DNA of 49,874 nucleotides from JBBDWZ01 sp050732575. Lineage in GTDB: Bacteria; Gemmatimonadota; Gemmatimonadetes; Longimicrobiales; RSA9. The stretch's first letter is position 1. Each line of letters begins with the position of its first letter. This document shows positions 1-7,534 of this stretch, in pieces. Where the stretch lies: NCBI GenBank assembly GCA_050732575.1, contig JBOHRF010000007.1, positions 1 through 49,874 of the forward strand, written 5' to 3'. The notes under the pieces were generated by a model. It made no database searches, was not told where the DNA came from, and saw only the letters and a program-made list of their open reading frames with translations. Position numbers and translations under genes: made by a program.

Positions 1-660
1 GGCCAGGCCCTCCAACTGCTCGAAGCCCGGTGCGTGCGACGCGTCGAACGGGTCGCGTCGATAGACCATGCCCGGAATTACTACCCGGATCGGTGGTTGG
101 TACTGCTGCATGGTCCGAATTTGAACGGGCGAGGTGTGACTGCGCAGCAGCAAGCCCGAGGTCAGATAGAACGTGTCGTGCATGTCCGCCGACGGGTGGT
201 CGAGCGGCGTATTGAGCGACGTGAAGTTGTACCAGTCGCTTTCTACCTCGGGCCCGCGCGCGCGTGTGAAGCCCAGCTGCTCCAGCACATGGCAGATTTC
301 AGCAACGACCTGCGTCACTGGGTGACGCCCCCCTTGCCACGTGCGCCGCCCCGGCAACGTCAGGTCTTCCCTGCTCGCCCCCGCTCCCTGTGCCGCCTCC
401 AGTTGGGCGGTGCGTGCGTCGAGCAAATCCGCAATCACGCCCTTTACTCGATTGAATGCGGCGCCCACGTGCGGCCTGTCTTCATTGGACAATCCACCCA
501 GCGCCCGCATCAGCGTGGTGAGCTGGCCCTCCTTGCGCCCCAGCAGTTTGATGCGGAACGCTTCCAGCTCCTGCGCAGTTCCAGCTGCGGGAATATTTGC
601 CTTCGCTTCCCGCTCTACAGCTTCAAGTTGGTTGATGAGTGCTTGCGCCCGGTCATCCAT
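1..660 (-). CDS. pheS: Phenylalanine-tRNA ligase alpha subunit, C-terminus cut off by window edge
   Basis: This is the catalytic alpha subunit of the tetrameric enzyme that charges tRNA-Phe. Only the first 220 residues are in the window; the frame stays open to base 1, where the catalytic core has just begun (PGFEQLEG). The N-terminal coiled-coil tRNA-binding arm covers roughly residues 1-90 and is followed by the class II core with the DWYNF and LNTPLDHP segments. The ATG at 660 has a GAGGA ribosome site about 9 bases upstream. The gene lies 70 bases downstream of rplT with a terminator between, so it probably needs readthrough or its own promoter. A GC-rich stretch near 250-270 looked like a frameshift at first but reads in frame when checked base by base. 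pheT would be expected beyond the left edge. Confidence 0.93.
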   Translation of the reverse strand, partial: MDDRAQALINQLEAVEREAKANIPAAGTAQELEAFRIKLLGRKEGQLTTLMRALGGLSNEDRPHVGAAFNRVKGVIADLLDARTAQLEAAQGAGASREDLTLPGRRTWQGGRHPVTQVVAEICHVLEQLGFTRARGPEVESDWYNFTSLNTPLDHPSADMHDTFYLTSGLLLRSHTSPVQIRTMQQYQPPIRVVIPGMVYRRDPFDASHAPGFEQLEGLA

Positions 661-689
661 TGTTTCGATTCCTCGCCTGCTGCCGGCCT

Positions 690-722
690 CAAAACGAAAG
701 GGCCGGCGAGTGCCGGCCCTTT
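690..722 (-). terminator. Intrinsic terminator after rplT
   Basis: An 11-bp perfect stem (697-707 with 712-722) has a 4-base loop. On the minus strand it is followed by CGTTTTG. It lies 8 bases after the rplT stop and 37 bases before pheS, so it ends most infC-rpmI-rplT transcripts or attenuates pheS. Confidence 0.75.
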
Positions 723-730
723 CTGGTTGC

Positions 731-1093
731 CTACCCGAGTTGAGCCTTGGCTCGCTGAACGAGCTCTCCAAACGCGCTCCGGTCTCGCACAGCCAGGTCC
801 GAGAGCAACTTGCGATTCACCTCGATCCCGGCCCGCTTGAGACCGTTCATAAATCGCGAATAGTTGAAGTCCGGCTCATGCTCGCGCACAGCCGCATTGA
901 TACGCGCAATCCAGAGTCGCCTGAACTCACGCTTGCGCTGCTTGCGATCACGATACGAGTACTGCCAACCGCGCTCGACTGCGTTCTTGGCGATACGCCA
1001 GAGTTTCGAGCGGCCGCCAAAGTAACCACGAGCCGCACGGAAATACTTCTTCTTCTTGCGGTGCCTCGGCACCGCATGTGTTACTCGAGTCAT
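731..1093 (-). CDS. rplT: Large ribosomal subunit protein bL20
   Basis: bL20 is an early-assembly 23S rRNA-binding protein of the large subunit. The 120-residue product has the usual length and the diagnostic central block YRDRKQRKREFRRLWIARIN (about residues 47-66), then SRFMNGLKRAGIEVNRK. The extreme N-terminus is rich in Lys and Arg, as expected of the extended RNA-binding tail. It lies 1 base after rpmI in the conserved infC-rpmI-rplT order. In other bacteria L20 represses this operon through its leader; a structured leader is present here upstream of infC, but L20 binding to it is only inferred. Confidence 0.97.
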   Translation of the reverse strand: MTRVTHAVPRHRKKKKYFRAARGYFGGRSKLWRIAKNAVERGWQYSYRDRKQRKREFRRLWIARINAAVREHEPDFNYSRFMNGLKRAGIEVNRKLLSDLAVRDRSAFGELVQRAKAQLG

Positions 1094-1094
1094 G

Positions 1095-1295
1095 TCAACC
1101 TCCTGCCAGCAACATCTTCTTTACGCGCCGCGCATCCCCCGGAGCGGCAATCTTTGCATCGCGCAAATGACGCTTCCGCTTCGGGGCCTTCTTGGTCAGG
1201 ATGTGACTCTTGTTCGCCCGCCGCCGCTTGACCTTGCCCTTGGCCGTAATCTTGAAGCGCTTGGACACGCTCTTGTTTCTTTTCATTTTCGGCAT
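1095..1295 (-). CDS. rpmI: Large ribosomal subunit protein bL35
   Basis: This is a small basic protein of the large ribosomal subunit. I place the start at the ATG at 1295 (MPKMKRNKSVSKRF, 66 residues), because a GGAGG site lies 7 bases ahead of it. A GTG 12 bases further upstream overlaps that ribosome site and is unlikely to be used. The sequence shows the typical bL35 features KSVSKRFKITAKGKVKR and the KKAPKRKRHLR block. It is sandwiched between infC (16-base gap) and rplT (1-base gap). Confidence 0.96.
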   Translation of the reverse strand: MPKMKRNKSVSKRFKITAKGKVKRRRANKSHILTKKAPKRKRHLRDAKIAAPGDARRVKKMLLAGG

Positions 1296-1311
1296 TTCTA
1301 CCTCCACACCG

Positions 1312-1827
1312 CTATTTTCGCGGTGCCAAAATCATGGTCATCGTGCGGGCTTCCATCATCGGCGCCGATTCTATTTTGCCGACGTCCTGCACGACTTCAG
1401 CCACCTTTGCCAGTACTTCCCTGCCCAATTCGGGGTGCGCCGCCTGACGCCCCCGGAACATCATCGTCATCTTGACCTTGTTGCCCTCTTCCAGAAAGCG
1501 CCGCGCGTGCCTGACCTTGAACTCCAGATCGTGAGGCTCTATACCCGGACGGAGCTTCACCTCCTTCACCTGGATTTGGTGCTGCTTCTTACGCGCCTGT
1601 CGCGCCTTGCGTGCTTCCTCGTATTTGTACTTGCCGTAGTCCATGATTCGGACCACCGGCGGCCGCGCCGTGGGCGCAACCTCAACCAGATCCAACCCCT
1701 CTGACTCCGCTCGTGACATGGCCTCTTCTATGGCCATAATGCCGAGCTGTCCGCCGTCCGAGCCAATGACTCGAACCGGGCTGATCCGGATTTGGCGATT
1801 GACTCTTACGCGCTTGTCTGTCGAGAT
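1312..1827 (-). CDS. infC: Translation initiation factor IF-3, apparently starting at ATC
   Basis: IF-3 binds the 30S subunit and checks start-codon and initiator-tRNA pairing. The first ATG in frame (1737) would give 141 residues and lose the first strand of the N-terminal domain. Upstream, the frame stays open and encodes recognisable IF-3 sequence (VNRQIRISPVRVIGSDGGQL), back to a TGA near 1843. No ATG, GTG or TTG lies in that stretch. The codon ATC at 1827-1825 sits 8 bases after a strong GGAGG (1840-1836) and gives 171 residues, normal for the family. Other infC genes are known to use AUU or related rare starts for autoregulation. The C-terminal domain (KVRHARRFLEEGNKVKMTMMFRGR) is complete. 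Confidence 0.93.
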   Translation of the reverse strand: MSTDKRVRVNRQIRISPVRVIGSDGGQLGIMAIEEAMSRAESEGLDLVEVAPTARPPVVRIMDYGKYKYEEARKARQARKKQHQIQVKEVKLRPGIEPHDLEFKVRHARRFLEEGNKVKMTMMFRGRQAAHPELGREVLAKVAEVVQDVGKIESAPMMEARTMTMILAPRK

Positions 1828-1852
1828 GGCGATGTCCTCCGCTCAGGGAAAC

Positions 1853-1884
1853 AAAAAAACGGACCTGCTTCTCACAGGCCCGTT
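1853..1884 (-). terminator. Strong intrinsic terminator between thrS and infC (possible attenuator)
   Basis: A 10-bp stem (1884-1875 with 1867-1858, including one G-U pair) has a 7-base loop and is followed by seven T residues. It ends only 12 bases before the infC ribosome site. It therefore ends thrS transcripts and could also act as an attenuator in an infC leader. Confidence 0.85.
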
Positions 1885-2008
1885 CGAATACACGGAGCGA
1901 CCCGCCGCCTCAAGTCGGCGCGTCGCTTCCGTCGTTTCAGAACCCGGCAGTGCTGCAAGAGCAGACCGAAGGGTGGGGAGCTCCTGGCTCCCGCTTCCCG
2001 TATTATGG
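1885..2008 (-). promoter_or_regulatory. Structured 5' leader of infC-rpmI-rplT
   Basis: The thrS-infC gap is 294 bases and holds no gene. On the minus strand it can fold into a hairpin at 1992-1976 (GGGAGC, loop CAGGA, GCTCCC). A second long stem at 1930-1894 pairs 3+5+5 base pairs around small bulges with an 8-base loop. The terminator at 1884-1853 follows directly. This resembles ribosomal-protein leaders of infC operons in Bacillus in layout, but I do not recognise the L20 leader sequence. The assignment rests on hand folding only. Confidence 0.5.
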
Positions 2009-2014
2009 CCGGCA

Positions 2015-2043
2015 AAACTAACCCCCGTTACACCCTAAATCAA
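2015..2043 (-). promoter_or_regulatory. Possible infC promoter
   Basis: TTGATT (2043-2038) is followed after 17 bases by TAGTTT (2020-2015). The spacing is good but the -10 box is only moderate. It would start a leader of about 180 bases ahead of infC. Confidence 0.35.
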
Positions 2044-2121
2044 GAGACCAGACAGACTTGAGGTGGATTGACCCCCTGATGATTCGGATGAGCCGTATGC
2101 TTCGGACGGGTCATTCGCCGC

Positions 2122-4035
2122 TTACAAGCTTTTCCCAGCCACCTCGGCCTCGAGTTGGGCAATGAAATCCGCGGCCGGCAGGATCTCCTGCTTCTTGCCC
2201 GCGCCGCGTATGCGCACGGCGACGGTATTGGCTTCCGCCTCGCGGGCGCCCAAGACCGCCATGTACGGCACCTTCTGGGTTTCTGCGTCGCGGATCTTGT
2301 AGTTGAGCGTGCCCGAACGGTCGTCCACCCAGGCGCGCAGGCCGGCCGACTGCAACTGGCTAATCAAGGATCGGGCGGCGGGCAGCTGGTCGTCCGTGAT
2401 GGGAAGCACACGCACTTGCTCGGGCGCAAGCCAGAGCGGAAACGCCCCGCCAAAGTGTTCGATCAGAATGGCAATGAATCGCTCGAGCGAGCCGAATATC
2501 GCGCGGTGGATCACCACCGGCCGGTGCTCGTGGTTATCCTCGCCCACGTACGTGAGATCGAAGCGCTCGGGCGCGTTGTAGTCGAGCTGGATGGTGCCCA
2601 GTTGCCAGGTCCGACCCAGCGAGTCGGCCACATGAAAATCAATCTTGGGGCCATAAAATGCGCCGTCACCCGTGTTCTCTTTGTACGGCACTGCCAGCAC
2701 ATCCAGCGCGGCACGCAGGTCCGCTTCCGCGCGATCCCACAACGCGTCTTCACCAATACGCTGTGCCGGTCGCGTTCCGAACATGATGCGATACGGCAAC
2801 CCGAGCGTGCGATAGAAATAGTCGACCAGTTCAGTCAGGCGCCGCACTTCGTCGGCAATCTGATGGTCAGTCACGAAAATGTGGGCGTCATCCTGTTGGA
2901 ACTGACGCACGCGCGTCAGACCGCTGAGTGCACCCGAGACTTCGTTGCGATGCAGAACGTCCTGCGTAGCATAACGCAGAGGAAGATCGCGGTATGAATG
3001 TTTGGAAAAGCTGTACAGCAAATAGTGAGACGGGCAGTTCATGGGTTTGAGCGAGAAGTCATGCTCACCCGTCTCACTGTCCAGCACCAGAAACATGTTC
3101 TCCCGATATTTGCCCCAATGGCCCGATCTCTCCCACAGCATCTTGTTGAAGAGCAACGGCGTCTTCACCTGCTGGTAGCCATTCCGGGCCAGCGTGACCC
3201 GCATCCATTCGCCCAACTCATGGAATAGCGTGGTTCCGCGATCGGTCCAGAATGCAGAACCTGGTGCACTCGGGTGGAAATGGAAAAGGTCCAGCTCACG
3301 ACCAAGTTTTCTGTGGTCGCGTCGTTTCGCTTCTTCGACCCGCTCCAGGTACTGCTGCAGGTCCTGTTCGGTGAACCAGGCCGTGCCGTAGATGCGTTGC
3401 AACATCTGGCGCTTCTCATCGCCTCGCCAGTACGCACCCGCGGTGTTCAATAACTTGAAGTGTTTGACTCGTCCCGTGGATGGAACGTGCGGACCCCGGC
3501 AAAGATCCAGGAACGGTCCATTCTGATAGACCGTGATGATTTCATCATCACCCAGCTCTTCCAATCGCTCGAGTTTGAGCGGATCATCCGAGAACAATCG
3601 TCGTGCTTCTGCTTTGTCGACCTGCCTGCGCTGAAACGACTGATCCTCCGCAGACACTTCCTTCATGCGCGCTTCGATTCGCTCCAGATCTTCCGGGGTA
3701 AAAGGCTCGGCCACAGCAAAATCGTAGTAGAACCCATTTTCGATGGACGGGCCAAACCCAATGCCTGCATGGGGACGCACCGATCGCACGGCCGTGGCCA
3801 ACATGTGGGCTGCCGAATGGCGCACCACGGCCAGAGCTTCCTCGTTCTTCTCGGTCAGGATCTCGATGCGAGTGTCTGTATCCAACGGCCGCATCATATC
3901 CACCAGCTGACCGTCCAACCGCGCAGCCAGCGCCGCCTTGGCCAGGCGCGGGCCGATTCGCTCGGCCACATCGCGCACCGTAGCCCCGCGTTCCAGCTCC
4001 AGAACTTTCCCGTCCGGAAGCGTCACCTTGATCAT
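2122..4035 (-). CDS. thrS: Threonine-tRNA ligase
   Basis: This class II synthetase charges tRNA-Thr. The ATG at 4035 (MIKVTLPDGK) follows GAGG by 5 bases; an in-frame GTG 33 bases upstream has no such site. The 637 residues contain an N-terminal TGS domain (about 1-60), the editing domain with RHSAAHML (about 70-80), and a catalytic core with the three expected zinc ligands in KPMNCPSH, DDAHIF and VIHRAIFGS. A C-terminal anticodon-binding domain follows from about residue 540 (EQVRVLPI). The length is normal. The gene has its own promoter and a structured leader, and sits immediately upstream of infC-rpmI-rplT-pheS, a common order. Confidence 0.97.
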   Translation of the reverse strand: MIKVTLPDGKVLELERGATVRDVAERIGPRLAKAALAARLDGQLVDMMRPLDTDTRIEILTEKNEEALAVVRHSAAHMLATAVRSVRPHAGIGFGPSIENGFYYDFAVAEPFTPEDLERIEARMKEVSAEDQSFQRRQVDKAEARRLFSDDPLKLERLEELGDDEIITVYQNGPFLDLCRGPHVPSTGRVKHFKLLNTAGAYWRGDEKRQMLQRIYGTAWFTEQDLQQYLERVEEAKRRDHRKLGRELDLFHFHPSAPGSAFWTDRGTTLFHELGEWMRVTLARNGYQQVKTPLLFNKMLWERSGHWGKYRENMFLVLDSETGEHDFSLKPMNCPSHYLLYSFSKHSYRDLPLRYATQDVLHRNEVSGALSGLTRVRQFQQDDAHIFVTDHQIADEVRRLTELVDYFYRTLGLPYRIMFGTRPAQRIGEDALWDRAEADLRAALDVLAVPYKENTGDGAFYGPKIDFHVADSLGRTWQLGTIQLDYNAPERFDLTYVGEDNHEHRPVVIHRAIFGSLERFIAILIEHFGGAFPLWLAPEQVRVLPITDDQLPAARSLISQLQSAGLRAWVDDRSGTLNYKIRDAETQKVPYMAVLGAREAEANTVAVRIRGAGKKQEILPAADFIAQLEAEVAGKSL

Positions 4036-4236
4036 TGTATCCTCAATAACACCTGGCTGAAGTGCCACCCGAAAACACCAACGGCCTCACTCAGTCGAGA
4101 GAGGCCGCCGCGTTCGCGCCCTGTGCATCCATCATACGCGATCAACCGGCCGCATCTCTCCCGAGATTGGTCGTTGTGGCTGTCAGCAGCTTGGCAAACG
4201 TCGTATTCATGAAGGCATCCGTGTGCACAGGGCACG
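4036..4236 (-). promoter_or_regulatory. Structured leader RNA upstream of thrS
   Basis: The gene-free 279-base gap before thrS has a promoter near its far end and a leader of about 200 bases. A 13-bp stem pairs 4236-4224 with 4127-4115 and encloses about 95 bases holding further small hairpins, including ATCTC-GGGA-GAGAT. A second hairpin at 4107-4082 (7 bp, a T-T mismatch, 3 bp, loop GACT) is followed by TTGGTGTTTT and looks like a terminator. GGGTGGCAC (4070-4062) then follows, close to part of the T-box core, 27 bases before the start codon. The order of elements does not match a standard T-box, so I call it only a candidate regulatory RNA. Confidence 0.5.
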
Positions 4237-4239
4237 CAA

Positions 4240-4269
4240 AGTATAAATACGCCTCGCTCGGCCCGTCAA
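4240..4269 (-). promoter_or_regulatory. thrS promoter
   Basis: TTGACG (4269-4264), an 18-base spacer, then TATACT (4245-4240). This is one of the best sigma-70-type promoters in the window. Transcription would start near 4233, at the base of the leader stem. Confidence 0.7.
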
Positions 4270-4306
4270 GCACAGCTGCTTCCATTTCACCAAGGCCAAT
4301 CGCGCT

Positions 4307-4326
4307 GGCGCACACTATTGTGCGCC
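4307..4326. other. Perfect 8-bp hairpin with the stop codon of the Asp-box gene in its loop
   Basis: GGCGCACA and TGTGCGCC flank a 4-base loop. On the minus strand the loop reads ATAG and contains the TAG stop (4317-4315) of the upstream gene. No T-run follows, so it is not a classical intrinsic terminator; it could protect the 3' end of the mRNA. Confidence 0.6.
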
Positions 4327-7300
4327 CAACGCCCGGTTGATTTCTGCCGTGATCGCGTCCAGCTCCTTGCGCAACACCTGGTAGCGGGCGATGGCATCCC
4401 GGCCGATTTTCATGTCCACGGCGTTCGTCATTCCCCGCAAATACGTGATGTGCGCCTGGACGCCGGGCTTGCCATAACGGACCGGCTCGGTCAGGAGCTT
4501 GGCCGCCAGCGCATCAATCTCTGCTCGCTGTGGCGTACCCGCGCTGGCGCGCTGCTGCGCCTGTCGCACGCGACTGACCGCGGCATTCACGTCATTGACC
4601 AGCGCAGCCATACGCACGTTGTGCTCGAACTGCTCGACCAGGTCGGCTGCCGTTATTCCTTCTGCAGCCAGGTTGGGATCGACCAGTAAATTGAAGGGCT
4701 GCGTCTGCGTGGATTCGCCCACCTTCAAGCTTGCCTGGTACGCTCCCGGCGGTGCCGCCAATCCGTTCTGGTGCCGGGCATCCCACACGAACCGATTGTG
4801 ACCCGCAGTGGCGGTGACCCGCGAACGTACAGTCGCGCCACCGCCGCGGCCCGACCGTCCTTCCATCATGTCATCATCCGGATCTCCGCCGCCACCACCA
4901 CCACCACCACCGCCGCGACCTCCGCGGCCGCCCGGGGCAGCCACCGGCGCCGCACTCGAGTAGCTGTTCACCAGCTGTCCGCGGGCATCAACAATTTCCA
5001 CTACCACGGGTCCAGCCGGTGCGGCTGGCAGATAGTAGTCGATGTTGGGACCAAGCAAGTGGGGCGCGACCCGGGTGCGGTAACCATCACGGGGCTTATA
5101 GAGCAGCGGCTGATCCGTACTGGCTTTTTGCTGACCGAGGTGATGCAGGGGCGTAACATTGTCGAAGATCCAGAAGGCGCGCCCCTGTGTACTCACGATC
5201 AGGTCTTTCTTATGCAACTTGAGATCGGTGATGGGCACGTTGGGCATATTGAGCTGGAACGGCTGCCAGCGCGCACCATGGTCGAAGGAAATGAACATGC
5301 CGAATTCAGTGCCCGCGTAGAGCAGCCCTTCACGATCCGGATCCTCGCGCACTACACGCGTTGGCCAGTCAGCGGGAATGCCGTTCTTACCGTCCGTAAG
5401 CCGCTTCCATGTGCGCCCGTAGTCATCGGTACGATAGATGTACGGCTGATAGTCACCCAGCAGATAACGGTAGACGGCGTAATAGGCAGAGCCGCGCCGG
5501 TGCGGAGAAGGCTCGATAAACTGGACTCGACCGCCCGTAGGCAAATCCTTGGGCGTGATGTTCGTCCAGGTCTTACCATGATCGCGCGTGACCTGGAACG
5601 GTCCATCATTGGCGCCCACCCAAATGACCCCGGCCTCCAACGGTGACTCACGAATCGAGTACAGCGTGCTGTAAAACTCCTCGCCTGTAATGTCGCGTGT
5701 GATCGGTTCTCCGCTGATGCTCTGGCAGCAGGCGGGCCTGGCCGTCAAGTCCGGGCTTATGGTTTCCCAGTTGACACCCAGATCGCGCGTGCGGTGCACA
5801 TGCTGTGAACCGTAGTACAGAACGTTGGGATCGTGCGGCGATGTTTCCATGGGCGATACCCGCTGGAAACGCAGGATCAGGTCACGCGCAGGGTTGCCGT
5901 ACAGTGATTGCGCGCCCACCCAGTACGGCTTGGTCTGTCCGGACTTCGCGTTGTAGACCTCGTATTGCCCTTTGCACGAGCCATACACAATGTCTGGGTT
6001 GCTCGGATGGGGCATGATGGGTCCGGTCTCACAGCCCGGCCCGGATGTGATGGAAGTTCGATCGAAAGGATCGGCCACGCTGGACATGATGATGGTGGAA
6101 TTGTCCTGCTGAGCGCCGTACAACTGGTACGGAAACCGATTGTCTACCCAGACGCCATAGATCTCGGACGTGACTTGATTCATTTGCGTAGACCAGGTGC
6201 GTCCTCCGTCGAAGGATACATTCGCTCCGCCATCATTTGCCTGGATCATGGTTTGACCATTGTTGGGATTGATCCAGATGTCGTGATTGTCGCCGTGCGG
6301 CGTGCGCAGAGACTGCATGGTCTTGCCACCGTCGCTCGACTTGAAGAATCTTTCGGCGCCTGCATACACAACGTCGGCGTTAGTTGGATCGGCTCCCAGC
6401 GTGGTGTAGTAGAACGGCCGCTGCACGAGTGATCCCTGCGGATTTACCAGCTGCCAGCTCTGGCCCGCATCGTCGGACCGGTACAGTCCGCCGCCGGGCT
6501 TCGCCTCTACCAGAGCGTAAATGCGATTCGGGTTGGCCGCAGTTACCGCCAGGTTGCCCTTTCCAATCAGCTCGTTGGGCAAGCCCGTGGTTATGCGCGT
6601 CCAGGAATTCCCGCCATTCGTGCTCTTGTAAAAGCCGCCCAAACGTGAGCCGCTGATGATGCTCCACGGTTTCCGTTCAATACGATTCATCCAGGCATAC
6701 ACAACATTGGGATTGCCCGGCTGAAGCTCGACATCCATGCCGCCCACGCTGTCAGCGACAAACAGGGTCTTCTTCCAGGTCTTACCGCCGTCTGTGGACT
6801 TGAAGATGCCGCGTTCTGCATTGGGCTTGAAGATGTCGCCGTACGCTGCCACCCAGACGATGTCCGGATTGGTGGGATGAATGCGCACACCACCGATCTG
6901 GCCCGCGTTGTAGAGACCGGCAAAGTGCCAGGTAGTACCAGCGTCCAGCGTCTTGTACACACCGCGACCCGTAGAAACATTGCTGCGTACTCCGTCGGAG
7001 CCCGTGCCGAGATAGATGATGTTGGGATCGGAATCAGCCACGGTAATTGCACCCATGGAACCGACCGGTACTTTGCCATCCGTGAGCGGTTCCCAACTCT
7101 CTCCGCCATTGGTCGTGCGGAACAATCCGCCGCTGGCTACGCCCATGTAGAACGTGCGTGGCTGAGAGGGTACGCCCGTGACCGGGGTTACACGGCCGCC
7201 CCGCGGTGGCCCTACCAGTCGATAATTGAGTCCCTTGAACATCACCGGATCCACAGCCGGCCCGACGGTTTGTGCGGTTGCGTGTTGGCCTATCGGCCCG

Positions 7301-7338
7301 ACCAGCGCAAGCAGCATAGGAATGAGTTGTCGACGCAT
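4315..7338 (-). CDS. Secreted sortilin/VPS10-type beta-propeller protein with Asp-box repeats
   Basis: A predicted exported protein of 1007 residues. It begins with a signal peptide (basic MRRQ, then a hydrophobic stretch, cleavage near ATA-QT, about residue 23). At least ten Asp-box (BNR) motifs follow, such as TNGGESW, STDGGKTW, STNGGNSW, SFDGGRTW, RDHGKTW and TDDYGRTW, spread over about residues 75-700. This is the pattern of sortilin/VPS10 or glycosidase-like propellers. A Gly-rich linker with an acidic tail (GGGGGGDPDDD) near residue 820 separates a C-terminal beta-rich and helical part. No catalytic residues can be assigned, and the usual label glycosyl hydrolase is unproven. Large numbers of such proteins are typical of Gemmatimonadota. 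The ATG at 7338 has AGGA 8 bases upstream. It stands alone between groEL and thrS terminators and promoters. Confidence 0.88.
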   Translation of the reverse strand: MRRQLIPMLLALVGPIGQHATAQTVGPAVDPVMFKGLNYRLVGPPRGGRVTPVTGVPSQPRTFYMGVASGGLFRTTNGGESWEPLTDGKVPVGSMGAITVADSDPNIIYLGTGSDGVRSNVSTGRGVYKTLDAGTTWHFAGLYNAGQIGGVRIHPTNPDIVWVAAYGDIFKPNAERGIFKSTDGGKTWKKTLFVADSVGGMDVELQPGNPNVVYAWMNRIERKPWSIISGSRLGGFYKSTNGGNSWTRITTGLPNELIGKGNLAVTAANPNRIYALVEAKPGGGLYRSDDAGQSWQLVNPQGSLVQRPFYYTTLGADPTNADVVYAGAERFFKSSDGGKTMQSLRTPHGDNHDIWINPNNGQTMIQANDGGANVSFDGGRTWSTQMNQVTSEIYGVWVDNRFPYQLYGAQQDNSTIIMSSVADPFDRTSITSGPGCETGPIMPHPSNPDIVYGSCKGQYEVYNAKSGQTKPYWVGAQSLYGNPARDLILRFQRVSPMETSPHDPNVLYYGSQHVHRTRDLGVNWETISPDLTARPACCQSISGEPITRDITGEEFYSTLYSIRESPLEAGVIWVGANDGPFQVTRDHGKTWTNITPKDLPTGGRVQFIEPSPHRRGSAYYAVYRYLLGDYQPYIYRTDDYGRTWKRLTDGKNGIPADWPTRVVREDPDREGLLYAGTEFGMFISFDHGARWQPFQLNMPNVPITDLKLHKKDLIVSTQGRAFWIFDNVTPLHHLGQQKASTDQPLLYKPRDGYRTRVAPHLLGPNIDYYLPAAPAGPVVVEIVDARGQLVNSYSSAAPVAAPGGRGGRGGGGGGGGGGDPDDDMMEGRSGRGGGATVRSRVTATAGHNRFVWDARHQNGLAAPPGAYQASLKVGESTQTQPFNLLVDPNLAAEGITAADLVEQFEHNVRMAALVNDVNAAVSRVRQAQQRASAGTPQRAEIDALAAKLLTEPVRYGKPGVQAHITYLRGMTNAVDMKIGRDAIARYQVLRKELDAITAEINRALGAQ
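4886..4912. repeat. Short CCACCA-type microsatellite coding for a Gly run
   Basis: A CCR-type triplet run on the plus strand gives about ten consecutive Gly codons in the Asp-box protein. Such runs can change length by slippage. Confidence 0.7.
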
Positions 7339-7467
7339 GGTTCAAATCCTGAGCGCGGGATGGTGAGTTCTGCCTTGCAGTCAGGGAGCGGAACCCTGTA
7401 CGTGCTACGACATTTGGCGACGACCCGCAAGGGGTAATCGACGGTACTTCGGCGCCGTAACGAAGCG

Positions 7468-7503
7468 CAAAACAAAGGACCCACCGATGGCTCGGCAGGT
7501 CCT
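7468..7503 (-). terminator. Intrinsic terminator of groES-groEL
   Basis: A stem of 6 bp (7503-7498 with 7481-7476), a small internal loop and 4 more bp, followed on the minus strand by TTGTTTTGC. It starts about 30 bases after the groEL stop. The remaining gap up to the Asp-box gene at 7338 shows no convincing promoter. Confidence 0.75.
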
Positions 7504-7534
7504 GTTGTCGGCCAAAAAGTTGGGCAGGCCTCAA

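Noticed and set aside
240..275. Possible frameshift in pheS at a CG-rich run
   Set aside because: Rechecking the reverse complement base by base gives one continuous frame through FTRARGPEVES; the apparent shift was my miscount of CG repeats.
34..840. Long plus-strand open frames over pheS, thrS, the tRNA region and others
   Set aside because: They lie antisense to well-supported genes, have Arg/Pro-rich composition typical of GC-rich shadow frames, and show no recognisable domain.
4062..4070. Canonical T-box riboswitch upstream of thrS
   Set aside because: Only GGGTGGCAC matches; the following CGCG is missing, the terminator-like hairpin comes before it rather than after, and no clear specifier loop was found. 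Kept only as a candidate leader.
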